Shown: positions 44,269 to 53,214 of the stretch, one piece after another
Position numbering within the stretch: the stretch's first letter is position 1
Layout: each line of letters opens with the position of its first letter
NCBI GenBank assembly: GCA_009377865.1
Contig: WHTH01000002.1
Span: 62,001 to 126,000 of the forward strand
Source: Pseudonocardiaceae bacterium
GTDB taxonomy: Bacteria; Actinomycetota; Actinomycetes; Mycobacteriales; Pseudonocardiaceae
DNA length: 64,000 nucleotides
Direction of reading: 5' to 3'
Made by a program: the position numbers and the translations under genes
The notes under the pieces: model-generated
Databases searched by the model: none
What the model saw: only the letters and a program-made list of their open reading frames with translations
What the model was told of the DNA's origin: nothing

Positions 44269-46104
44269 ATGATCGCAGTGAGCATTCCCGGTCTCGATGG
44301 GGCGCCGACCAGCCACCCGCGTCTGCTCGCCTGGGTACGGGAGATCGCCGATCTGACGATGCCGGATCACGTCGTGTGGTGCGACGGCTCGGCCGAGGAG
44401 AACCACCGGCTCACCGCCGAGCTCGTGACAGCGGGCACGCTGGTCCCGCTCGACCGGAACAAGCGGCCGAACTCGTTCTGGGCCGCCTCCGACCCGTCCG
44501 ACGTCGCCCGCGTCGAGGAGCGCACCTTCATCTGCCCGCGCGACGAGCGCGACGCGGGTGCCACCAACAACTGGATGCACCCGGACGAGATGAAGCCGAT
44601 CATGACCGAGCTGTACCGCGGGTGCATGCGCGGCCGGACGATGTACGTGGTGCCGTTCTGCATGGGCCCGCTCGACGCCGACGAGCCCAAGCTGGGCGTC
44701 GAGATCACCGACTCCGGCTACGTCGTCTGCTCCATGCGGATCATGACTCGGATGGGCACATCCGCGCTGCGGCGCATCGGCGAGGACACCGAGTTCGTCC
44801 GCTGCCTGCACTCCGTCGGCGCGCCACTCGAACCCGGCCAGGACGACGTGCCGTGGCCGTGCAACGACACGAAGTACATCACCCAGTTCCCCGAGGAGCG
44901 GATGATCTGGAGCTTCGGCTCCGGCTACGGCGGCAACGCGCTGCTGGGCAAGAAGTGCTACTCGCTGCGGATCGCGTCGGTGATGGCTCGCGACGAGGGC
45001 TGGCTCGCCGAGCACATGTTGATCCTCAAGCTGATCAGCCCGGAGCAGCAGACCTACTACGTGGCCGCTGCGTTCCCGTCGGCCTGCGGCAAGACCAACC
45101 TCGCCATGCTGGAACCGACCATCCCGGGCTGGAAGGTCGAGACCCTGGGCGACGACATCGCATGGATGCGGTTCGGCGACGACGGCCGGCTCCACGCGGT
45201 CAACCCGGAAGCCGGGTTCTTCGGCGTCGCGCCGGGCACCAACCACAAGACCAACCCGAATGCCATGCGCACCCTCGAGCCCGGCAACTCGATCTTCACC
45301 AACGTCGCGCTCACCGACGACGGGGACGTCTGGTGGGAGGGCCTGGAGGGTCGACCCGAGCATCTGACGTCGTGGCAGAAGCGGGACTGGACACCGGCCG
45401 ACGGCGACGCCGGTGAGCAGGCGGCACACCCCAACTCCCGCTACTGCACCCCGATGTCGCAGTGCCCGGTGCTCGCGCCCGAGTGGGACGACCCCCACGG
45501 CGTGCCGATCTCGGCGATCCTGTTCGGCGGCCGCCGGGCGAACACCATCCCGCTGGTCAACGAGGCGTTCGACTGGCAGCACGGCGTGTTCCTCGGCGCG
45601 ACGCTGTCGAGCGAGAAGACCGCCGCGGCGGTCGGCGGCCTCGGCGAGGTGCGCCGCGACCCGATGGCGATGCTGCCGTTCATCGGCTACAACGCCGGTG
45701 ACTACTTCCAGCACTGGATCGACGTCGGGAAGAAGGCTGACGCCGCCAAGCTGCCGAAGATCTTCTACGTGAACTGGTTCCGCCGCGGTGACGACAAGCG
45801 CTTCCTGTGGCCGGGCTTCGGCGAGAACAGCCGCGTGCTGAAGTGGGTCATCGAGCGGATCGAGGGCAAGGCCGCCGCGACCGAGACGGCGATCGGCCGG
45901 GTGCCGGGTGCGGACCAGATCGACCTGTCCGGGCTGGACACGCACGGTGTCGACTTCGCCGACGTCGCCGCCTCGCTCACGGTCGATGCCGAGGAGTGGC
46001 GGGCCGAGATCCCGCTCATCGAGGAGTGGTTCGCCAAGATCGGCGATGCGCTCCCGACGTCGATGCGCGACGAGCTCGAGGCGCTCGAGCAGCGCCTGGG
46101 GTGA
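44269..46104 (+). CDS. pckG: Phosphoenolpyruvate carboxykinase (GTP)
   Basis: The 611-residue protein is the GTP-type [34 protein letters not shown] with the P-loop Lys at about residue 273, [33 protein letters not shown] and [12 protein letters not shown]. It converts oxaloacetate and GTP to PEP and CO2 and opens gluconeogenesis. AGGAG lies before ATG 44269. The gene stands alone and is not near other gluconeogenic genes. Confidence 0.95.
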   Translation: MIAVSIPGLDGAPTSHPRLLAWVREIADLTMPDHVVWCDGSAEENHRLTAELVTAGTLVPLDRNKRPNSFWAASDPSDVARVEERTFICPRDERDAGATNNWMHPDEMKPIMTELYRGCMRGRTMYVVPFCMGPLDADEPKLGVEITDSGYVVCSMRIMTRMGTSALRRIGEDTEFVRCLHSVGAPLEPGQDDVPWPCNDTKYITQFPEERMIWSFGSGYGGNALLGKKCYSLRIASVMARDEGWLAEHMLILKLISPEQQTYYVAAAFPSACGKTNLAMLEPTIPGWKVETLGDDIAWMRFGDDGRLHAVNPEAGFFGVAPGTNHKTNPNAMRTLEPGNSIFTNVALTDDGDVWWEGLEGRPEHLTSWQKRDWTPADGDAGEQAAHPNSRYCTPMSQCPVLAPEWDDPHGVPISAILFGGRRANTIPLVNEAFDWQHGVFLGATLSSEKTAAAVGGLGEVRRDPMAMLPFIGYNAGDYFQHWIDVGKKADAAKLPKIFYVNWFRRGDDKRFLWPGFGENSRVLKWVIERIEGKAAATETAIGRVPGADQIDLSGLDTHGVDFADVAASLTVDAEEWRAEIPLIEEWFAKIGDALPTSMRDELEALEQRLG

Positions 46105-46867
46105 AGCGGCGCCAGCCAGCCCGCCCCATCCCCGCTCAATTGCCGCGAAGGGCACCTTCACTCCCCCTCGGCTCCCGTCCATGCCTGCCCGGTGCTGCCC
46201 TGCTCGGGTGCTCCGGGTCCGTGCTGCCCGACGAGCTGTCCGGCTCCCGGTACGCGCCTCGCCGGTCCGTGCCTTGCCCCGGTCCATGCCGTGCCCCCGG
46301 TCCGTGCCTTGCCCGGTGGGTACGTTCCCTTGCTCGGCTCCGATGCTCCGGGATGCCTGCCCGGCTCCGGTGCGCCGGGTCCTCGGCTCCGGGGTGCTCG
46401 ACTCCCGTGGTCCGGTCTGCCCGGACCGACGCTGCCCCGGTGCCCCGGTGGCCCCGGCTTGCCCGTGCCCCGTGCTCCCGGTGCGGTGCCCGCTGACGCG
46501 ACGTCGCCGTGCCCGGCGGGTGAGCAGACCGGCGAGGCTCCCGGTGCTGGCAGCCGTGCCCTCACGGCCCGTAGGTGGCGCCCGGCGAGGCTGCCTCGCC
46601 AACTCGCCCCGACCGGCGAGGCAGCGACCACGGGCGCGGCAGCGCGGGAGGGTTACGCGCTGCGCACGTCGCGGGCGCACCCGCAGCACCGTCGATGACC
46701 TCGGTGGCTATCGGCTGATCGACCCGGAGCACAACGCGGTGATCGCGGGCGCGCGGTTCGAGCTAGACCTCGATGATGTCGAGGGGTGGCTCGCGCGGCT
46801 GTCCTGACCGCACGACGACGGCGCCCCGGCGGCCAGCACGGCTGCCGGGGCGCGGTTCGTGCCGGTG
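46105..46867. other. Low-complexity gene-free stretch with GC-rich repeats
   Basis: The region between pckG and the GntR gene is made of degenerate pyrimidine-rich units. The clearest are three 16-18-base tandem copies of GGTCCGTGCCTTGCCCC in 46264-46314. GAAGGGCACCTTC at 46147-46159 is a dispersed palindrome. All six frames give low-complexity, proline- or glycine-rich text without recognisable domains apart from a short remnant near 46690-46807. Confidence 0.55.
46690..46807 (+). pseudogene. Possible C-terminal remnant of a small protein
   Basis: One frame reads DDLGGYRLIDPEHNAVIAG, RFELDLDDVEGWLARLS and stops at 46807. The composition is protein-like, unlike the surrounding sequence, but no start codon or N-terminal part was found. 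I do not know the family. It could also be chance. Confidence 0.25.
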
Positions 46868-47635
46868 TCAGTCGATGGGTAGGTCGTTGTAGACGAAGAC
46901 GTTACGGTCGGCCGCCGCTGTGACCAGCAGCAGCTCGACGATCCGACCGTCGGCATCGCGGGTGGTGCGGGTCACCCCGATGACCGGCACGCCGGTCTTG
47001 AGCCGGAAGATCTCCTGCTCGGTGAAGTCGGCCATCCGCGCGGTGACCTCCTCGGTAGCGGTGGCCGGGCCGTGGCCGATGGCGTCCAGCGCGGCATAGG
47101 TGCCTCCGGTGAGCTTCGCCGCTCCGGCGAGCGGGGTGCCGTCAACCACGTCGAGCGGCAGATGGCCCTCCTGAATCTGCACGATCGCGTCCGGGTCTCC
47201 CGCGTGCATGTAGCGGCGCCGGTAGACGACCTCGGAGCCCACCGCCACCTTGAGCCCGGTAGCCACGTCGTCATCGGCCACCCTGCGCTCGACGGTGACC
47301 AGCTCGCCGTAGCCGGGGATGCCCAGCGACTCGCACACCGCCTCGAACGGTCCGGCTCCCGGGTGGCGGGCGTCCCGGGAGAACCGGGAGAAGGCCAGCC
47401 GTAGCGGTGCCGAGCGGACGAAGGTCCCGCGACCGCGCTCGGTGGTAACCAGCCCCTCCGAGGCCAGCACGGTGACGGCCTGACGGACCGTCTGCCGCGA
47501 GACCCCGTAGTGCGCACACAGCCTCGACTCGCTGGGCAGCGGGTCTCCCGGCCTGTAGCGACCGGCGTCGATCTCCTGCCGCAGCCGGGAAGCCACCTGC
47601 CGGTAGAGACCCTCGGGGCGGGTGATGTCCTCCAT
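46868..47635 (-). CDS. GntR-family regulator with UTRA ligand domain
   Basis: The 255-residue protein has a winged-helix N-terminus (LYRQVASRLRQEIDAGRYRPG, PSESRLCAHYGVSRQTVRQA, GLVTTERGRGTFV) and a HutC/UTRA effector domain with REGL-type parts (VVYRRRYMHAGDPDAIVQIQ, DFTEQEIFRLKTGVPVI). It represses until a small metabolite binds. It is divergent from two small genes and a palindrome overlaps the promoter between them. The target or ligand is unknown. Confidence 0.9.
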   Translation of the reverse strand: MEDITRPEGLYRQVASRLRQEIDAGRYRPGDPLPSESRLCAHYGVSRQTVRQAVTVLASEGLVTTERGRGTFVRSAPLRLAFSRFSRDARHPGAGPFEAVCESLGIPGYGELVTVERRVADDDVATGLKVAVGSEVVYRRRYMHAGDPDAIVQIQEGHLPLDVVDGTPLAGAAKLTGGTYAALDAIGHGPATATEEVTARMADFTEQEIFRLKTGVPVIGVTRTTRDADGRIVELLLVTAAADRNVFVYNDLPID

Positions 47636-47682
47636 AGCCCGCCGATCTTACCGAGGTTGACCGGTCGTCCGCCCTCTGGTCT

Positions 47683-47719
47683 AGTACGTACTTGTACGGA
47701 TGTCTGCTGTCCGTATAGG
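47683..47719 (+). promoter_or_regulatory. Promoter with palindromic operator for the two small genes
   Basis: TTGTAC (-35, 47692-47697) and TATAGG (-10, 47714-47719) are separated by 16 bases. The 10-base palindrome AGTACGTACT (47683-47692) abuts the -35. It is a likely binding site for the GntR regulator transcribed away from it. Confidence 0.55.
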
Positions 47720-47741
47720 TCCTCCGACAGAAGGGACGACC

Positions 47742-47894
47742 GTGAATCTCGCAGAGGTCGCCACGCTGGCCGTGCTGTTCGTCGTGACCGTCGGCGTCAC
47801 GGTGGCCGTGCTGTGCTGCGCCAGACCGCGCCCGTGCCGCAACTGTCGCCGTCGCAGCGGCACGCACCGTCCGTCAGGGGGTCGTGCGCGATGA
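47742..47894 (+). CDS. Single-span membrane peptide with CxxC tail (50 aa)
   Basis: The 50-residue peptide has one span (VATLAVLFVVTVGVTVAVL) and a basic tail with ARPRPCRNCRRRSG. AGAAGGG precedes GTG 47742. Its stop overlaps the start of the next gene (ATGA). I do not recognise a family; similar GntR cassettes appear common in this group of organisms, but I cannot state a function. Confidence 0.6.
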   Translation: MNLAEVATLAVLFVVTVGVTVAVLCCARPRPCRNCRRRSGTHRPSGGRAR

Positions 47895-48205
47895 CCGCCG
47901 TGATTGGCCGCCCGGCGACCACGGTGCCGGAGCGCGACTCGCGACCGCCGCACCGACAGGCGGCCCCGGTCCTGTGCACATGGGTGCTGTCGGTGCGGGA
48001 CTGGTGGGTGCACGCGCTGGCCGAACCCGCCGAGCTGCCCATGGGCACCGTGCTATCGACCCGGTGTGCGCGGCAGCACCCGATCGGCTGCCCGGTGTCG
48101 GTGGCCCGTCGCGGTGACGTGTGCCCCCGGTGCATGGCAGGCGGTGTCGGTGCGCTGGAGCTGCTCCCGGACAGGACCCCGATGGAGCAGGCGAACCCGT
48201 GGTGA
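47891..48205 (+). CDS. Small cysteine-rich protein (104 aa)
   Basis: The 104-residue protein has VLCTWVLSVRDWWVHALAEP, TRCARQHPIGCPV and DVCPRCMAGG, with cysteine pairs that could bind zinc. Coupled to the small membrane peptide through ATGA overlap and under the GntR regulator. The family is not recognised. Confidence 0.65.
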   Translation: MTAVIGRPATTVPERDSRPPHRQAAPVLCTWVLSVRDWWVHALAEPAELPMGTVLSTRCARQHPIGCPVSVARRGDVCPRCMAGGVGALELLPDRTPMEQANPW

Positions 48206-48407
48206 ATCAGCTCTGACCGCCGATGCCTGCTGAACCGCATGTCGGTGCTCCTCGGTCTGGGCTGTTCGGACGCGGGTTCCGCCGTCCGGTGGCCGTGCGT
48301 CGTCAGCCCGACTCCCCCCGGCGGATCCCTGGGAACGGACAGTAACGGGAACTTCACGCCGCCGTGGGCGAAATCGCAAGATCCGGCGCGTCATCCGATA
48401 GTGACGA

Positions 48408-49480
48408 TCACACAGTGGCGAAGGCGGCCATCATCGCCATGTCCTCGTGCTCGAGGTTGTGACAGTGCAGCAGGAACCGCCCCCGGTGGCCGGTGAACCG
48501 CACCGCGACCTCGACGTCCTCGGCGGGCCGCAGATCCACGGTGTCCTTCCAGCCACGATCGAACGGGCCGGGGTCCTGGCCGCCGCGGGAGACGACCTGG
48601 AACGGGTCGAGGTGGATGTGGACCCGGTGGTGCAGGTCGGACGACAAGCGCCAGACCTCGACATCGCCGAGCTGGGGCCGCGCGTCGATGCGTGACTGGT
48701 CGAACGGCAACCCGTTGATCGTCCAGCCCTGGTGGCCGTGCACCCGGCCGCGGCTGAAACGCCACTCCCGGTAGACCGGGGCGACGCCCGGATCCAGCGG
48801 CTCCACGGAGGAAAGCCGTTCCGGAACGCGGGAGTCGTCGCGTGCCGGGCGCACCACCCGGAATCGCATGACCTGCCCGGTCCGGCCCCGTCCCAGCAGG
48901 TTCACCAGCGTCACCTCGCTGCCCACCGGGTAGCGGGAGAAGTAGACCACCACGTCGAACCGCTCGGCGGGCGCGATCGTCAGCGCACCATGCCGAACCG
49001 GCGTCTCGAGCAGGCCACCGTCCGAACCGATCTGGACGAACTCACCGCCCGGTCGCAGCGCCAGCTGGTAGCGGCGGGCGTTGGAGGCGTTGAGGATGCG
49101 CAACCGGTACCGGGCGGCATCGACGTCGTGAGCCGGCCACGGGTGTGCCGTACGACGACCGGCGAGCCACGCCGGGTCTCGACCGTCGGGCCGGGGAAGA
49201 TCCCGTCGTAGCCGACGACCGGGGTGCGCAGCCCGGGCAGAATGTGCGCCTCGGCCACCCGCTGCGTGATCTCGATGCGCCCGCCGACCGGCCGGCGTAC
49301 CGGCGGGATGGGCAGCGGCACCTGGAACGGTTGCGGCAGCGCCACCGCGCTGCGCAGCAGCTCGGCGGTCTGGCCGGAGCTACGGCCGACCAGCGGCCGC
49401 AGGTCGATGCCGCAGCCGGCCAGCCCGGCCGCCGCGATGCCACCACCGAGCACACCGAACAGGCTCCGTCGCGAGATCAT
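48408..49480 (-). pseudogene. Multicopper oxidase with its copper-binding centre deleted
   Basis: The 5' part (49480 to about 49133) has a TAT signal (SRRSLFGVLGGGIAAAGLAG) and the cupredoxin start IFPGPTVETRRGSPVVVRHT. The 3' part (about 49125 to 48408), in another frame, has DAARYRLRILNASNA, HIHLDPFQVVS and the terminal HCHNLEHEDMAMM. The domain that should carry HLHGG and HDH copper ligands (about 130-170 residues) is missing at the join. The related enzymes are CotA/bilirubin oxidase-like. The remaining protein could not bind a full copper cluster. Confidence 0.85.
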
Positions 49481-49878
49481 CGGGCAGCACCCGCACGGTG
49501 GGTTCCCCACCACCGCCGGCGCGGCGTGCGCGCTCCCTGCCGCCACACCCAGATCGTGAACAGCACCGAGGCGGTGACGAGCGCGACCCCGAACGGGATG
49601 TGCAGCCCGAACTGCCGCCCGTAGCCGAAACCGGCCTGCATCGCCGTGGCGAACCACAGCAGGGCGGCGGCGATCGGGACCCGACCCCGGCCGCGGCCGG
49701 TTAGCCAGTACGCCAACGCTGCCAGGAGCAGGAAGAAACTCAATGACTCCACCAGCACGGCGTTGCCGCTGTGCAACCCCAGCGCGTCCCACTCACCCGA
49801 CAGGTACAGACCGGCCAGCACCGGCTGGGCCAGCACTGCGAGCAGGAACAGCGTCGTGACGGTGCGCAGCAGCCACAA
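49477..49878 (-). CDS. Membrane protein paired with the oxidase
   Basis: The 133-residue protein has about four spans (LLRTVTTLFLLAVLAQPVLA, AVLVESLSFFLLLAALAYWL, PIAAALLWFATAMQAGFGYG, PFGVALVTASVLFTIWVW). It ends in the ATGA overlap with the oxidase start, so it is its operon partner. TTG 49878 is the best start found; an upstream ORF extension lacks a normal start. The function is unknown. Confidence 0.65.
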   Translation of the reverse strand: MWLLRTVTTLFLLAVLAQPVLAGLYLSGEWDALGLHSGNAVLVESLSFFLLLAALAYWLTGRGRGRVPIAAALLWFATAMQAGFGYGRQFGLHIPFGVALVTASVLFTIWVWRQGARTPRRRWWGTHRAGAAR

Positions 49879-50017
49879 CGTGACGCGCGGTCCGGGGGGT
49901 GCGGGCCGGTGCCGGTGATGCAGCGGTGCCGGTGTCCACGGGAGATGACGCTATGGATCACCGTCCGCGGGCGGATCCGGGCAGACCCTGAATCCGCCAC
50001 CGAGACCAGCCGGGAGG

Positions 50018-50063
50018 GCTCAGGGTCGACCCCTGAGCACTCGCCCGCCAGGCGGGCGAGTGC
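50018..50063 (-). terminator. Twin hairpins after the M28 peptidase gene
   Basis: GCACTCGCCCGCC (50037-50049) pairs with GGCGGGCGAGTGC (50051-50063) directly after the peptidase stop. Next to it GCTCAGGG (50018-50025) pairs with CCCTGAGC (50031-50038). The pair makes a strong double terminator for the leftward peptidase gene. The rest of the gap (49879-50017) shows no gene. Confidence 0.7.
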
Positions 50064-51527
50064 CTATTCGCCGTTGACCTGCCGGGTGGTGGTCGCATAC
50101 TTCCCGGTCACCCAGGCGATCGCGTCGGAGTTGCGCTCCAGCGCCACCCGGTCGACGTTGTCGAGGGTGTCGCAGGGCGTGTGGTAGCAGGGGTCGTAGG
50201 GCTCCCCGGCCTGGCCGCCCCACTTGTCGGCCTGCTCCGGTGTCTTGATGCCCTCGGCGCCGGTGAACAGCCCGCCGGCCGGGATGTCGACGGCGATGAA
50301 CGGCCCGTAGTCCGACCGGCCGGTGAAGTCGGTGCCCTCCACCGGGACGTTCTCGCGGTCCTGCAGGTAGTCCACGAACGCCTGCTCGATCTGCGCGGAG
50401 CCCTCCGGCCCCGGACCGGCGCCCACGCCGTCGGAGTCGTCACCGTCGTAGACGAAGTAGGCGGCGTTGGGTGAGGCGATCATGTCGAAGTTCAGATACA
50501 TCGCGATGTCGCTGCGCTGCTGCTCGCTCAAGTTCGAGACGTAGTCGTCGGCCCCGAGCAGTCCGAGCTCCTCGGCGCCCCACCAGGCGAACCGCACCGT
50601 ATTGGTGGCGCGCGGCTGACCACCCAGCTGCAGCGCGGTCTCCAGCAGCGCGGCCGACCCGCTGCCGTTGTCGTTGATGCCGGGGCCGTCCGGGACGCTG
50701 TCGAGGTGCGCGCCGGCCATCACGACGTTGTCGGTACGCCCGGTGCGGGTTTGCGCGATCACGTTGCGGGTGGTGCGCTGCTCACGTCGGATCTGCAGGT
50801 TGAGCATGGCCTCGTCGCCGCCCTGCTGGGCGAGCGTGTTGCCGTCGGCCTGGGTGATGCCCACGGTCGGGACGACACCGGCGTCGGGGCCGCCGAGGGT
50901 CCCGCGCAGCGGCCCCTCGACGTTGTTGGAGATCACGGCGGCGACCGCGCCGGCCTCGGCAGCGGCCCCCTGCTTGACCGAGAAGGCGCAGGCCCCCCGC
51001 CGGATCAACGCGATCGCGCCGGTGAAGTCCTGACCGTCGTAGTCGGTGGCCTCGCATCCGGTGCTGCCGTCCTCGTCCTCCGGGACAACGACCAGCGGTC
51101 CGGTGGCGCCGCCTTCCGGCGTGCTCGGCGAGTAGGCCATCGGGGTCATCTCGACGTCGTTGCCGGCGACGGCGAACTCGGCGGTCTCGACGATCTCTTC
51201 CTCGTACTCGAACGAAGGGGTCGACACCTGGTAGCCGGCGTCGCGGAGCTTGCCCGCGATGTAGTCGACGCTGGCGGCGTAACCAGGCGTGGCGGCCGCA
51301 CGGTTGCCGCCGTTGCCGTCGGCGATGCGCTGGAACGCGGCAAGGTGGCGGTTGACACCGGCAAGCGTGACGTCGCGGGTGAGTTGGGCAGCCAGCGCGT
51401 TGCCGGCAGGTGGCGCGGGACGGTCGGGCGGGGGTGCGGCCGACGCGACGACCGTGCCGGACAGCGCCAGCGCGGTACAGGCCACTGCGGCAGTTGTGAC
51501 CCGGCGGATACCTCTTGTGGCGGGCAT
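50064..51527 (-). CDS. Secreted M28-family aminopeptidase with PA domain
   Basis: The 487-residue protein has a signal peptide (to about residue 30), an N-terminal part, a PA-type inserted domain (FTGAIALIRRGACAFSVKQG), and the M28 zinc peptidase core: VMAGAHLDSVPDGPGINDNG (His and Asp ligands), FAWWGAEELGLLGAD (Glu pair), NFDMIASPNA (Asp ligand) and the last His in CYHTPCD. It resembles Streptomyces griseus-type aminopeptidases, which release amino-terminal residues outside the cell. Confidence 0.9.
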   Translation of the reverse strand: MPATRGIRRVTTAAVACTALALSGTVVASAAPPPDRPAPPAGNALAAQLTRDVTLAGVNRHLAAFQRIADGNGGNRAAATPGYAASVDYIAGKLRDAGYQVSTPSFEYEEEIVETAEFAVAGNDVEMTPMAYSPSTPEGGATGPLVVVPEDEDGSTGCEATDYDGQDFTGAIALIRRGACAFSVKQGAAAEAGAVAAVISNNVEGPLRGTLGGPDAGVVPTVGITQADGNTLAQQGGDEAMLNLQIRREQRTTRNVIAQTRTGRTDNVVMAGAHLDSVPDGPGINDNGSGSAALLETALQLGGQPRATNTVRFAWWGAEELGLLGADDYVSNLSEQQRSDIAMYLNFDMIASPNAAYFVYDGDDSDGVGAGPGPEGSAQIEQAFVDYLQDRENVPVEGTDFTGRSDYGPFIAVDIPAGGLFTGAEGIKTPEQADKWGGQAGEPYDPCYHTPCDTLDNVDRVALERNSDAIAWVTGKYATTTRQVNGE

Positions 51528-51636
51528 GGCAGCTCCGTGGTGGCAAGAGTGTGGCGGAGTAACCCTGCTGGGTGACCAAGGCTACGTCAAGCACCGGCGC
51601 CGGGAGCCGAGACCACGCTACGTGCCCGCCACCGAT

Positions 51637-51818
51637 TCAGGCGTAGACCGAGGACATATCCGGGTAGCGGTCGCGGAGGTCACTGCCCAGCTCCAGCGCG
51701 CCTGGATCGTGGCGATCGCCTCCCCCTCGTCACGGAGCCCGTAGAACTCGCTCATCCCCATGCAGCCGAGCCCTTGGGTCGCCACCGTGAGCCCGTCACC
51801 CAGCGTGCGCTGTTGCAC
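51637..51818 (-). pseudogene. Aldo/keto reductase reduced to its two ends
   Basis: The start reads QQRTLGDGLTVATQGLGCMG, MSEFYGLRDEGEAIATI, the usual N-terminus of the YakC-like group. After a one-base shift the sequence ALELG continues in another frame and runs directly into DLRDRYPDMSSVYA and a stop, matching the C-terminal tail of the same family. Some 270 middle residues are lost, including the catalytic tetrad. A functional relative lies next to it in the other direction. Confidence 0.75.
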
Positions 51819-51941
51819 GGCGAACCTCCTCGCTACGTTTGCCTGTCGATATCACGTACCCGCACGCGGCGTGCCCTATACGTGTCATCGGTCAGGTCGG
51901 CGTCGGGATGACAACCGGCCGCGCAGCGCGTTGTGGGGGGC

Positions 51942-52769
51942 ATGACTGACATACCCACCATCACGTTGAACAACGGTGTACAGATCCCGCAGCTCGGGTT
52001 CGGTACCTTCCAGGTGCCGCCCGACCAGACCGCGCACGCTGTGCGCACCGCCCTGGACGCCGGCTACCGCAGCATCGACACCGCGGCGGCCTACCGGAAC
52101 GAGCCGGGGGTGGGTGAGGCCATCGCTTCCTCCGGGCTGCGCCGCGACGAGCTGTTCGTCACGACGAAGCTCTGGAACTCCGATCACGGCTACGATCAGG
52201 CGCTGCGCGCGCTCGACGCGAGCCTCGACAAGCTGCAGCTCGACTACGTCGACCTCTACCTCATCCACTGGCCGCAGCCTGCCAACGACGACTTCGTCGC
52301 GACCTGGCAGGCGTTCGAGAAGATCACCGCGGCCGGCCGAGCGCGCGCCATCGGAGTGTCCAACTTCAAGGCGCCCCACATCCGCATGCTGCTGGAGGAG
52401 ACCGGCACCGTGCCGGCGGTCAACCAGATCGAGCTGCACCCGAACCTGACGCAGCCCGACATGCGGGCGTTTCACCGCGAGCACGGCATCGCCACCGAGG
52501 CGTGGAGCCCGCTGGCCCAGGGCGGCGTGCTGTCCGACCCCGCCGTCACCGGGCTCGCCGGCAAGTACGGCAAGACTCCCGCGCAGGTCATCCTGCGGTG
52601 GCACCTGCAGCTCGGCAACATCGTCATCCCGAAGTCGGTGACGCCGGAGCGGATCGCCTCCAACCTCGACGTCTTCGACTTCGAGCTCGCCGGCGACGAC
52701 GTCGAGGTGATCAGCGAGCTCGACACCGGCACCCGCATCGGCCCCGACCCGGACACCTTCAACAGCTGA
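51942..52769 (+). CDS. Aldo/keto reductase (AKR5-like)
   Basis: The 275-residue protein has the full catalytic tetrad: IDTAAAYRNE (Asp, Tyr), FVTTKLWNSDHGYDQ (Lys) and YLIHWPQPAN (His), with IGVSNFKAPHI and EAWSPLAQGG and the C-terminal NADPH segment IVIPKSVTPERIASN. It resembles 2,5-diketo-gluconate reductase-type enzymes, which use NADPH to reduce carbonyls. ATG 51942 is used; ATG 51933 is possible. Confidence 0.9.
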   Translation: MTDIPTITLNNGVQIPQLGFGTFQVPPDQTAHAVRTALDAGYRSIDTAAAYRNEPGVGEAIASSGLRRDELFVTTKLWNSDHGYDQALRALDASLDKLQLDYVDLYLIHWPQPANDDFVATWQAFEKITAAGRARAIGVSNFKAPHIRMLLEETGTVPAVNQIELHPNLTQPDMRAFHREHGIATEAWSPLAQGGVLSDPAVTGLAGKYGKTPAQVILRWHLQLGNIVIPKSVTPERIASNLDVFDFELAGDDVEVISELDTGTRIGPDPDTFNS

Positions 52770-52906
52770 GCCACGCACGGCAGCGGGGTCAGCGGGGCTA
52801 CGACCGCTGCGGTAGTCGCGCTGCCGCACAGCGGCGGACGCCGTGAGCGGGTCGACTCCGGCACTGTCGTTCCCGACAACAACGGGATCGACTGGAGGAG
52901 CCGAAG

Positions 52907-53206
52907 ATGTTGACGACACTGTCCACTGTGCTGCTGACCGACGGGCCGGGGTTCGGCCCTGGCTGGGACCACGGCGGGGGCCCGGGTGGCGGGGGACCCG
53001 GGTTGTGGCCCCTCATCCCGATCGTGTGGGGGCTGTTCTGGCTGGCCGTGATCACCACCGTGGTGGTGCTGCTGTGGCGGCGGGGATCGGGCGACACCCG
53101 CTCGGCCCGCTCGGCGCTCGCCGAGCGGTACGCGCGCGGCGACATCGACGAGCAGGAGTACTCCGAACGGCGCGCCGTGCTGCGCCGATCCCGCCGCGCC
53201 GGCTGA
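52907..53206 (+). CDS. SHOCT-domain membrane protein (99 aa)
   Basis: The protein has a Gly/Pro-rich N-terminus, one span (LIPIVWGLFWLAVITTVVVL) and a C-terminal SHOCT motif (SALAERYARGDIDEQEYSER), a short domain at protein ends of unclear role. GGAGGAG precedes ATG 52907. Confidence 0.85.
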   Translation: MLTTLSTVLLTDGPGFGPGWDHGGGPGGGGPGLWPLIPIVWGLFWLAVITTVVVLLWRRGSGDTRSARSALAERYARGDIDEQEYSERRAVLRRSRRAG

Positions 53207-53214
53207 CCATCAGG

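Noticed and set aside
46158-46631. Glycine/proline-rich, collagen-like reading on the minus strand
   Set aside because: It arises from GC-rich degenerate repeats; there is no strict Gly-X-Y register, ribosome binding site or conserved end.
44185-46689. An 834-codon ORF antisense to pckG
   Set aside because: It is the reverse shadow of a clearly coding gene with strong third-position GC; its translation has no domain.
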